From assembly GCA_029259725.1 (NCBI GenBank), contig JAJDER010000126.1:1-36256 (forward strand): a stretch of 36,256 nt of DNA, written 5' to 3'. The notes beneath the pieces are model-generated. The model made no database searches. It saw only the letters and a program-made list of their open reading frames with translations, and was not told where the DNA came from. The stretch comes from Planctomycetota bacterium. GTDB lineage: Bacteria; Planctomycetota; B15-G4. Made by a program: the position numbers and the translations under genes. Positions 7,901 to 16,834 of the stretch are shown one piece after another (within the stretch, counting starts at the first letter, position 1; the number at the start of each line of letters is the position of its first letter).

Positions 7901-9177
7901 GCGGTTCCGAAGAGCAACGGCGACAGGCTGTTCCCGTCCATGCCCAGCGCCTCGGGCGGGCTCCCGGCCAGGTCGAGCACGGTGGGCATGATGTCGATGC
8001 CGCTGACCGGCACGTCGCAGCGCCCCGGTTCGATCACGCCGGACCAGCGCACCACGAGCGGGACGCGCAGGCCGCCCTCGTAGAGCATGCCCTTGCTCCC
8101 GCGCAGCACCGGATCGCGCACGTAGCTCCCGTGGCCGCCGTTGTCCGAGAGGAACACGACCACGGTGTCGTCGTCGCGCCCGAGCCGGTCGAGGGCGTCG
8201 AGCACCCGACCCAGCGCGCGGTCGGCGCTCTCGACCATGGCCGCGTAGGTCGGGTCGAAGCCCTCGGGGCCCTCTCGCGCGAGCACCGCCGCGATGTCCT
8301 CCTCGCGCGCCTCCAGCGGCGTGTGCACCGCGAACGGCGAGAACGACAGGAAGAACGGGTGTCGCGCGTGCTCCTCGAGGAAGGCCACCGCCTCGGCGCC
8401 CATGCGATCCACGAGGTACTCCCCCTCGGGCCCGTCCTCGAGCGCGTCGTTCCCGTAGGGGCTGAAGTAGCGGCGGGGATTGCCCTGAGCGGTGCCGCCC
8501 ACGTTCTGGGTGAAGCCGTGCCGTCGCGGGTCGCCGCCCAGATGCCACTTGCCCACCGAGCCGGTGTCCCAGCCGCGCGCCCGCAGCACCTCGGGCAGGG
8601 TCACCAGGGACTCGTCGAGGCTGGTCGTGTTGAACACCGGCGTGAGCAAGCGGTCCTCGTCCCGGCCCCGGGCCGAGGAGCCGACGGTGTAGATGCCGTG
8701 GCGCGGCGTCCACAGGCCGGTCATCAGGCTCGCGCGGCTCGGCGCGCAGTTGGGCGCCGCGGCGTAAGCGTCGCTGAAGACCACGCCCTCGGCCGCGAGC
8801 CGGTCCATGTTCGGTGTGCGATGCAAGGGGTGACCCGCGAAGCCCGGATCCGACGCACCCAGGTCGTCGAGCATCACGACCACGAAGCTGGGCACGCCGC
8901 CGGGCGCGTCGGCCAGGACCTCGGACCACGACGGCAGGCCCTCCGGTCGGGGCGGCTGGACCGGTCGACCGGCTCGGGGCGGGGGCGCGACGTCGATGCT
9001 GCTGCCCGGCGGCGGCGGCTCGCCGGTCCAGCTGTCCGCACCGGCTCCGGTGCCCGACGGCGCGGCGTCGACGCCGGAGCCCGGACCGGAGCAACTGCCG
9101 GCCAACAGCAGCAGCAGCAGCAACAGCAGCGCGACGCTCACGCCACGGTTCCCGCTCACGGCCCGGTTCAGGCTCAC
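4990..9177 (-). CDS. Sulfatase fused to PhoD-like metallophosphatase, exported (1395 aa)
   Basis: A large exported protein with two hydrolase units. Residues 14-29 form a poly-Leu signal ending in AGSC, so it may be lipid-anchored. Residues about 95-515 are an arylsulfatase-type domain: metal ligands D104-D105 (VVVMLDDLG), the formylglycine motif C144-A-P-S-R, GKWHLGG at 209-215, the second metal site SDNGG at 344-348 and K362. Residues about 565-760 look like a LamG-type beta-sandwich (ATWAGFLFGAGG, GGWWFDGLRIDG). About 765-860 resembles the N-terminal domain of PhoD proteins. About 865-1390 is a PhoD-like phosphatase with FFAGDQIYEGD at 909-919, IPDDHDVFHGN at 958-968 and HLAGDQHLPS further on. 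The GTG start has only a weak ribosome site. Sulfatase maturation needs a formylglycine-generating enzyme, which is not in this window. Substrate unknown; a sulfated and phosphorylated glycan or ester is an inference. Confidence 0.9.
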   Translation of the reverse strand: MSLNRAVSGNRGVSVALLLLLLLLLAGSCSGPGSGVDAAPSGTGAGADSWTGEPPPPGSSIDVAPPPRAGRPVQPPRPEGLPSWSEVLADAPGGVPSFVVVMLDDLGASDPGFAGHPLHRTPNMDRLAAEGVVFSDAYAAAPNCAPSRASLMTGLWTPRHGIYTVGSSARGRDEDRLLTPVFNTTSLDESLVTLPEVLRARGWDTGSVGKWHLGGDPRRHGFTQNVGGTAQGNPRRYFSPYGNDALEDGPEGEYLVDRMGAEAVAFLEEHARHPFFLSFSPFAVHTPLEAREEDIAAVLAREGPEGFDPTYAAMVESADRALGRVLDALDRLGRDDDTVVVFLSDNGGHGSYVRDPVLRGSKGMLYEGGLRVPLVVRWSGVIEPGRCDVPVSGIDIMPTVLDLAGSPPEALGMDGNSLSPLLFGTADPEPRRPLFWHFPAYLETSGGEEPWRTTPAGAMRLGALKLIEWFEDERFELYDLSQDPGERHDLASERPAVTRRLASMLAAWRQSVRAPMPVPKQGLASDWKGLPDRTWIGPDWFANRWADWRVSAGRAECVEGSDSLPMRTLHVLTRTIDPTRGPVSLRVRTGPMTSGSGLDEATWAGFLFGAGGEHVDPRITALVHHRPGEDGGVLAVVDGRGHARFRDNEGESSVNNGWSVGGRLAVGEVPVIDAPVISDIDPRGAAPEAYELLLTLEPVDDEVRAELKVLDADTGERLSDVRLDLSPQQVAGGIGLSSHGGGAGGWWFDGLRIDGEGLVSHPERAWGPVLSVLYTVSDGVLKLTAQLPPLGPRDMQDAGLQVERDGRWEMVDVSRFQAGSCTVPFRVEGWDEATDARFRVVYELRTGIGPQRTSYEGRIRPAPVGEMTVGSLNCQKIYTGGLAWNESGIWFPHAATVAALEHHDPDLLFFAGDQIYEGDLTPVVSAPTDEAVLDYLYKWSRFCWSFGDLTRTRPTICIPDDHDVFHGNLWGAGGRHAVRSGPFSAQDAGGYKQAAEFVNVVHATQTSHLPDPVDPAPIDQGIGVYHTALRWGGVSWAILADRMFKSAPGPLLPAGQVTNGWFENPAFDPVRESDADGAVLLGERQLAFLDAWATDWSHDTWIKGVLSQTLFANLATLPPGAWNGAVLPSVEVGGFGELPDDWVLAADTDSNGWPRAGRDRAVEALRRASAFHLAGDQHLPSTIQYGVTRWKEGAFAFCAPAIANTWPRRWFPPTAGGDRADGAPGYTGDHVDGFGNKLSVAAVANPFRTGLEPARLHDRVPGYGIVRLDRETRRVVFECWPRSVDPSAPGAGQYADWPVTFEQLDNCGAATAEWWLPRLRIEGLVDPVVQVSAADGTILRTVRIAGTTHRPHVDGPGSYRVRVGEPDRDLWVELEPLEATPVEAEVSERVVSIEG

Positions 9178-9208
9178 GCCTCGGCTCTCGCTCGAGCTCG
9201 GCTCGCGA

Positions 9209-10414
9209 TCACGGCGCGCGTCGGTTCAGGTGTCGGCCGAGATTGGCCACGAAGAGCCCCGCGTCGGTGACGATGGGAAGCGTGTGCGACGAGCCGCGGT
9301 CGCAGAGCTTGGACGCGACGGCGGGGTTGATGTCGACGCACACCAGCTGCGTCGCCGCCGGGATCATGTTGCCGGTGCCGATGCCGTGCAGCATGGTGCC
9401 GAAGACGATCACGAGGGCAGCCCCCTTGAGCAACGCCGCGTAGCGTTCCTGCGCAGCGATCAGATCCATCTCGGTGTCGGGCAAGGGGCCGTCGTCGCGG
9501 ATCGAGCCGGCCAGGCAGAAGGGCACGCGTGCCTGCACCAGCGCGTGCATGATGCCGCGCGTCAGCAGCCCCTGCTTCACGGCGCCCTTGAGGCTGCCGG
9601 CCCCGCGCACGAGGTTGATCGCGCGCATGTGGTTCATGTGGCCGTGCAGTTCGGGCTGACCGGTGCGCTGCGAGACGCCCAGCGACGTGCCCAGCACCGC
9701 GGCCTCCACGTCGTGCACGGCGAGCGCGTTCCCGGCCAGCAGCGCGTCGACCCAGCCCTGCTTGATGATCTTCGCCACGGTGTCGGCCTGCCCGGTGTGA
9801 ACCAGCACGGGGCCACCCACGAGGACGACGCGCCCGCCGTCGTGCTTGGTCCGCCGCCACAGTCCGGCGAGGTGCTCGGCCTGGGCCTCCACGCGCCGCT
9901 CGCTGGAGATGTCGCTGGACATGAAGGCGAAGTCGGAGGCCTCGCGTCGCTTCGTGTCCGGCGTGACCGCCACGCCGTGGTAGCCGACCACGGCCTGCTG
10001 GCCCCGCTCCAGGTCGCGCAGCTTCACGCAGCGCGCCCGCGTGCCTTCGACGACGATGATCGCGTCCATGCGCTGGGCACGCACGGGCCGCCAGCGGCCG
10101 TCGACGCGCACCTTGGTCTCCAGATTGGTCGTGGAGTAGAACCCCTCGGGCGCCACGCCGTTGCGTCGCACCCGGGACAGGTCCGCGTCGCGCTGCTCGA
10201 GCTCGCTGAAACCGAGCGTGCCGAGGTTGATGATGATCTCGTGGAGCCGCGACGCACCGGCCGAGATCTCCAGCCGCACGCGACTGGGCTCGTCGGTGGT
10301 GTGGCCGATCTCGAAGTCGAGCACGCGGTAGCGCCCGCCGCCTGCGGTGACCACGTCCAGGGCCTTGCCGAGCAGCCCGGCGTCGATGAGGTGTCCCGTC
10401 GCTTCGACCAGCAT
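9209..10414 (-). CDS. Archaeal-type ornithine cyclodeaminase (LOR/SDH, TIGR00300 family)
   Basis: A 401-residue cytosolic protein matching the TIGR00300 / LOR-SDH conserved family, which includes the archaeal ornithine cyclodeaminase (ornithine to proline plus ammonia) and the C-terminal half of cyanobacterial AgrE/ArgZ. The N-terminal LOR/SDH region starts with EATGHLIDAGLLGKALDVV and DFEIGHTTDEPSRVRL. The C-terminal Rossmann-like part has GRVVLVGGPVLVHTG, GNALAVHDVEAAVLGTSLG and VPFCLAGSIRDDGPLPDTEMD, whose cysteine is conserved in the family as I recall it. Two ATG starts are possible, 10426 and 10414, neither with a clear ribosome site; 10414 gives the family's usual N-terminus. It is divergent from the exporter gene, with 21 bases between the two start codons. 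It lies 31 bases upstream of the sulfatase gene, possibly in the same transcript. Confidence 0.82.
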   Translation of the reverse strand: MLVEATGHLIDAGLLGKALDVVTAGGGRYRVLDFEIGHTTDEPSRVRLEISAGASRLHEIIINLGTLGFSELEQRDADLSRVRRNGVAPEGFYSTTNLETKVRVDGRWRPVRAQRMDAIIVVEGTRARCVKLRDLERGQQAVVGYHGVAVTPDTKRREASDFAFMSSDISSERRVEAQAEHLAGLWRRTKHDGGRVVLVGGPVLVHTGQADTVAKIIKQGWVDALLAGNALAVHDVEAAVLGTSLGVSQRTGQPELHGHMNHMRAINLVRGAGSLKGAVKQGLLTRGIMHALVQARVPFCLAGSIRDDGPLPDTEMDLIAAQERYAALLKGAALVIVFGTMLHGIGTGNMIPAATQLVCVDINPAVASKLCDRGSSHTLPIVTDAGLFVANLGRHLNRRAP

Positions 10415-10435
10415 GGCGGGGAGCATACCAGTACG

Positions 10436-11809
10436 ATGCGCGGCTTCCTCCGAGCCCCCCAAGACGCCGTGTCACCGCCCGCCATCCCCCCCGCGCCCGC
10501 CAGCCCGGTCACCGCCGGGCGCGTGCTGCACCTGTGGCTCCCGCTCGCCGCGAGCTGGCTGCTCATGTCGGCGGAGCTGCCGCTGCTCACCGCGGTGGTC
10601 GGCCGCCTGCCGGACGAGAAGATCCACCTCGCGGCGTACGGCGCCGTGGTCTTCCCGGTCTCCCTGGTGGTCGAGGGGCCGATCATCATGCTGCTGGCAG
10701 CGTCGGCGGCGCTGTGCACCCACGCGCGAGCCTACCGGCAGGTGCGGCGCTTCATGCTGGCCGCCGGCGCGGCGCTCACCGCCGTGCACGCGGCCATCGC
10801 CTTCACACCGCTCTACGACGTGGTCGCCGGCCCGATCATGAACGTGCCCGAGGACGTGCGCGAGCCGGCGCGCCTGGGGCTGATGATCATGCTGCCCTGG
10901 ACCTGGTCGATCGCGTATCGACGCTTCAACCAGGGCGTGCTGATCCGCTTCGAGCACGGCCGCGTGGTCTGGCGCGGCACGCTCGTGCGCCTGCTGGCCA
11001 ACGCCGGGACGCTCGCCTTCGGCGCCCTGGTGATGGAGTGGCCCGGCATCGTCGTCGGTTCCGCGGCCGTCGCCACCGGCGTGGTCGTCGAGGCGCTCTA
11101 CGTCGGCATCTGCGTGCGCCCTGTGGTCCGCGACTTCGTGAACCCGGCGCCGGCCACGGGCGAGCCCCTCACGACCCGCTCGTTCCTGCACTTCTACGTG
11201 CCGCTCGCGCTGACCCCGTTGATCACCCTGTTCATCCAGCCCGTCGGCGCCGCGGCCATGGCGCGCATGGGCTCCCCGCTGGAGTCCCTCGCCGCCTGGC
11301 CCGCGGTCCACGGCGTCGTGTTCATGACGCGCAGTCTCGGCATGGCCTTCAACGAGGTCGTGGTCACGGTGATCGGCCTGACCGGTTCCGTCGTCGCCCT
11401 GCGTCGCTTCCAGCGCCGCCTGTCGGCCGCGACCATGGCCGTGCTGCTGATCCTGGCCCTGCCCCCCGTCGCCTTCTTCTGGTTCGGCACCGTGAGCGAC
11501 CTGCCCGACGAGGTCGCGGCGATCTGCCTCGTCTCGGTGGCCCTCTCGGTCCTGATGCCCGGCTACGCCGCGCTCCAATCCCTGTACCAGGGCGCGCTGG
11601 TGCGGAGTCGCACGACGCGCCCGATCACCGAGGCCGTGGTGCTCTACTTCGCGCTGAGCGCGGTGCTGCTGCAGATCGGCATCGCGAACGACAGCGTCGG
11701 CCACCCCGGCATCTACTGGGCCATCGGTTCGTTCGTGACCGCGGGCGTGGTGCAGACGGCGTGGTTGTGGTGGCGGAGCCGGGAGGCGTTCCAGCACTTC
11801 GCCGACTAG
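10436..11809 (+). CDS. Polytopic membrane exporter of the MOP superfamily, ANKH/MATE-like (457 aa)
   Basis: A very hydrophobic protein with about 10-12 transmembrane helices, organised as two similar halves: LHLWLPLAASWLLMSAELP begins the first and FLHFYVPLALTPLITLFI the second. The repeated 'WPLA/VPLA' helix, the GPIIMLLAASAAL helix and the FNQGVLIRFEHGRVVW loop resemble the progressive-ankylosis (ANKH) branch of the MATE/MviN superfamily, whose vertebrate member exports small anions such as ATP or citrate. This is a judgement by eye; a MATE drug exporter or lipid flippase is possible. The ATG at 10436 gives a Pro-rich 28-residue N-tail; a GTG at 10470 would shorten it. The start lies about 20 bases from the divergent cyclodeaminase, leaving no room for separate promoters. 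Confidence 0.72.
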   Translation: MRGFLRAPQDAVSPPAIPPAPASPVTAGRVLHLWLPLAASWLLMSAELPLLTAVVGRLPDEKIHLAAYGAVVFPVSLVVEGPIIMLLAASAALCTHARAYRQVRRFMLAAGAALTAVHAAIAFTPLYDVVAGPIMNVPEDVREPARLGLMIMLPWTWSIAYRRFNQGVLIRFEHGRVVWRGTLVRLLANAGTLAFGALVMEWPGIVVGSAAVATGVVVEALYVGICVRPVVRDFVNPAPATGEPLTTRSFLHFYVPLALTPLITLFIQPVGAAAMARMGSPLESLAAWPAVHGVVFMTRSLGMAFNEVVVTVIGLTGSVVALRRFQRRLSAATMAVLLILALPPVAFFWFGTVSDLPDEVAAICLVSVALSVLMPGYAALQSLYQGALVRSRTTRPITEAVVLYFALSAVLLQIGIANDSVGHPGIYWAIGSFVTAGVVQTAWLWWRSREAFQHFAD

Positions 11810-11879
11810 CCCCCCCGATTCAGTCCCCCCCCCCCCGCCAAACAAGCAGGCCGAGCGCGACGTCCTGTCACACGCGTAC

Positions 11880-11959
11880 GCGGCAGGGGGCGCAGTGCTC
11901 TCGGCCAAGTGTAGCGAAGCGCATTGTCCGAAGGCCGAGAGCACTGCGCCCCCTGCCGC
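11880..11959. repeat. Perfect 27-bp inverted repeat between convergent genes
   Basis: Bases 11880-11906 are exactly complementary to 11933-11959, giving a 27-bp stem around a 26-base loop that is less GC-rich than its surroundings. It lies between the ends of the exporter gene (11809) and the M1 peptidase gene (11971), so it could end transcription from both sides. It is far longer than other hairpins here, and no T-run follows on either strand. A processed or mobile inverted-repeat unit is the alternative. Confidence 0.85.
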
Positions 11960-11970
11960 CCCACCGACGC

Positions 11971-14322
<2,352 letters not shown>

Positions 14323-14469
14323 GGAGACTTCCTCGTGCCGGGGGCGGGCCCGCTCGCGCCGCGGACCTACGGGGGAAAGGGCTGATCCTAACCGATGGCG
14401 TCAGCCCCGCCCGCCGGGGCGCTGATACACTTCCCGTGCATGGCGCCCACCCTCGCTGAGGCCTTCCCG

Positions 14470-15558
14470 ATGCACCCGTTCGGATGTCGCCACCCTCTGA
14501 GCTGCTTGCCCACAACCCTCGCGCTCTTGGCTGCCCTCGGGTCCGGAGCGGCCGCCCAGCAGGCCGGCGGCGATGCACTCACCGACGCGCCGGGGGCCCT
14601 TGTCCTGGGCCAACACGCCGTCACGCGAGTCCTCCCCGGGACGCCCACCAGCGAGGAGCCGGCCGACGGCAACGGCGTCCCGGTCGAGTACGTCTTCGAG
14701 GGCATCGGCACGGGCGACATCCTGGGCGACATCTTCACCGACGCCGCCTTCACCCTCCGCCTCACGGCCAACACCGGCGACATCCAGGTGGTCAGCGCGT
14801 CGGTCTCCACGGTCATCGGCCCCACCAGCATCGACATCGAGGGTGTCGGCAGCGCAGACATCCTGGTCCCGACGCGCGTCTTCGTGAACACGCTCTTCTC
14901 CGCCGTCGGCCTGGGCAACGCCGAACCCCTCGGCGGTCTCGACTACGTCAACCTGGTCGAACCCGAGTTCGCCGACTACAGCCTCGACCAGGCCATCGGC
15001 CCGATCTTCGAGGATGACCCGCAGGCCACCCACCAGTTCAACCAGGTCCCCACCACGCTGGGCACGCTGAACCTGCAGGACATCGAGTCGGTCACGTTCG
15101 AGGCCGTGTTGCCCGAGTGCTTCCTCGTCTTCGGCCAGGGCCTCGGCGCGGCCGCCTTCGCACCGGCGGGCTTCGCCTTCGACACCGGCCTCGCCGACGT
15201 CAGCGCCTTCCACGCCGTGCTCATGGACGACATCCCGAGTTTCAGCCTGCCCGAAGACATCGCGGCCCTGGGCGCCTCGGTGGGCGGTACGCCGACGACC
15301 GTGGCTGGCCCCGGCAGCGTCGCCGACCTGGCCGGCCCCGACGGCCTGTTCTTCGCGCAGGTCATGATGTGGAATCCTGTGGAGGTCCCCGACGCCCCCG
15401 AGCAGTACAGCGGCGTGCTCGCCTGCTGGCTCGATCTGTCGGGGATACTGCACGCACGCCCGCTCGAAACGGGCAGCATCGACCTCTCGGCGGCCGTGGG
15501 AGTCGACGCGGACGGCGCCCCGGTCGTCTCGTTCCCCTTCGCGATCCCAGGCTTCTAG
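14470..15558 (+). CDS. Exported protein of unknown function (362 aa)
   Basis: The protein begins MHPFGCRHPLSC followed by a hydrophobic segment TTLALLAALGSGAAAQ, a signal peptide with a likely cleavage after AAA. The mature part is acidic, rich in Asp, Gly, Ala and Val with almost no Lys, and looks like an all-beta secreted protein. It has repeats of the type GTGDILGDIF and NTGDIQVVSAS but no catalytic motif that I recognise. The C-terminal half has the phrase ECFLVFGQGLGAAAFAPAG, which loosely recalls the 'FLLxG' tail of the secreted proteins at 25824-35465, but I would not equate them. The start at 14470 was preferred because TGAGG lies about 8 bases upstream; ATG at 14440 is possible. The 147-base gap to the divergent M1 gene must hold both promoters. 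Confidence 0.7.
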   Translation: MHPFGCRHPLSCLPTTLALLAALGSGAAAQQAGGDALTDAPGALVLGQHAVTRVLPGTPTSEEPADGNGVPVEYVFEGIGTGDILGDIFTDAAFTLRLTANTGDIQVVSASVSTVIGPTSIDIEGVGSADILVPTRVFVNTLFSAVGLGNAEPLGGLDYVNLVEPEFADYSLDQAIGPIFEDDPQATHQFNQVPTTLGTLNLQDIESVTFEAVLPECFLVFGQGLGAAAFAPAGFAFDTGLADVSAFHAVLMDDIPSFSLPEDIAALGASVGGTPTTVAGPGSVADLAGPDGLFFAQVMMWNPVEVPDAPEQYSGVLACWLDLSGILHARPLETGSIDLSAAVGVDADGAPVVSFPFAIPGF

Positions 15559-15601
15559 GGCACCGCCGCCTCCAACGCTTGACCTCCGAGGCGCCAGGCG
15601 C

Positions 15602-16693
15602 TCAGTCCCGCGCCGCCGCCACCAGTTCGGCCGCCCGCCGCTCCATGCTGGCCAGCAGCGACAGCTGCGTGCGGGCGCGATCCAGGTTGTGCCCCGGGCG
15701 ATGCACCTTGAAGTAGACGTCACCGGCCAGGTGATCGCCGAGGAAGCGCAGGCCCGTCTCCCAGGTGATCAGCTTCGCCGACGACAGCAGGTGGTCACGC
15801 TCGGCATCGGTGAGGATCGCGCCGGCGGTGGAGAGGTAGCCGCGCGCGAGCGCCCCGTAGAGTTCGGGCTCCACGGCCACCTTGTCGAGATCGCGCTCGT
15901 CCTCGGCGGCGCGGCAGCCGGCGGTGCGCACGAGATCCCCGAAGTCGTAGAGCGAGAGCCCCGGCATGGTCGTCTCCAGGTCCACGACGCACAGCGCCTC
16001 GCCGGTCTCGTCGTCGATCATGACGTTGTTCAGCTTGGTGTCGTTGTGCGTCACGCGCTCGGGCGCCTCGCCGCGCTCGTGCAGGCGCAACAGCACGTCG
16101 GCCAGGGGGCGACGCGCCCGGTACCCGGCGATCTCGGCGACGCAGCCGCTCGCGCGGCCGGCGGCATCGTCCCCGACAGCCCGCTCGAACCGGGCCAGGC
16201 GCGTCGGGCTGTGGTGGAAGTCCGCGATGGTCTCGTGCAGGCGTTCCCCGGGCAGGTCCACGAGCAGGGCCTGGAACCGCCCGAAGGCCGCCGCCGCGCC
16301 GAACGCCATCTCCGGCGCCCCGACCACGTCGTGGGTCGAGGCGCCCTCCACGAAGTCGTACGTGCGCCAGGCGCCACCGTCGTCGTCGAACCAGACGCTG
16401 TCTCCGTCGTGCGACGGGATCACGGTCAGACAGCGGCGACCGAGGTCGGCCACGCCCTCGCTCGCGAGGCGGGCGCGCAGGTGGCGCGTGACCCGATCGA
16501 TGTTCTGCATCACCTCGGCCGGCCGCGGGAACACGACCTGGTTGATGCGCTGGTGCAGATAACACACCAGCCCGGCGTGCGTCCGGTAGACCGCGCGCCA
16601 GGTGTCGTTGATGTGCCCGCCCCCGTAGCGTGCCGCCGACACGTAGTCGCCGGAGAGGCGGAAATGGGAGCCGACATGGGCGAGATCGGGCAT
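15602..16693 (-). CDS. APH-superfamily small-molecule kinase, NahK-like
   Basis: A 363-residue aminoglycoside-phosphotransferase-fold kinase, closest by motif to N-acetylhexosamine 1-kinase (NahK), which phosphorylates GlcNAc/GalNAc at C1 in glycan salvage. The N-terminal nucleotide loop is YGGGHINDTWR (23-33). The catalytic loop is RVTHNDTKLNNVMID with D218, followed by the metal-binding aspartate D238 in VVDLETTMPG and the DFGD motif at 250-253. The order HNDTKxNNV then VDLxTxMPG is characteristic of the NahK group. The ATG at 16693 has no clear ribosome site. It stands alone between convergent and divergent neighbours. In a genome with sulfatases, a role in using amino sugars from mucin-like or sulfated glycans is reasonable, but other sugar or amino-alcohol substrates cannot be excluded. 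Confidence 0.82.
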   Translation of the reverse strand: MPDLAHVGSHFRLSGDYVSAARYGGGHINDTWRAVYRTHAGLVCYLHQRINQVVFPRPAEVMQNIDRVTRHLRARLASEGVADLGRRCLTVIPSHDGDSVWFDDDGGAWRTYDFVEGASTHDVVGAPEMAFGAAAAFGRFQALLVDLPGERLHETIADFHHSPTRLARFERAVGDDAAGRASGCVAEIAGYRARRPLADVLLRLHERGEAPERVTHNDTKLNNVMIDDETGEALCVVDLETTMPGLSLYDFGDLVRTAGCRAAEDERDLDKVAVEPELYGALARGYLSTAGAILTDAERDHLLSSAKLITWETGLRFLGDHLAGDVYFKVHRPGHNLDRARTQLSLLASMERRAAELVAAARD

Positions 16694-16834
16694 GCGCGAG
16701 AAGGATGGAGGCGCCGGGATCGATCGTCAAGGACGAGGCGCCACGCCCCGCCGTCACCAGGCCCGCGGCGCCGCGCTACCATGGGCCGTCCACGAGATCG
16801 GGTCCGCGCTCGTGGGCCCCACGGAGGTCGATCG

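Noticed and set aside
4828..9270. A 1480-codon open frame on the + strand opposite the sulfatase/PhoD gene
   Set aside because: Its translation is dominated by Arg, Ala, His, Val and Gly without family motifs, as expected for the antisense of a high-GC gene. The opposite strand has clear catalytic motifs.
14470..15558. Assignment of the exported protein to the common-tail group
   Set aside because: Only a loose FLVFG-like match; the remaining tail pattern is not clear enough.
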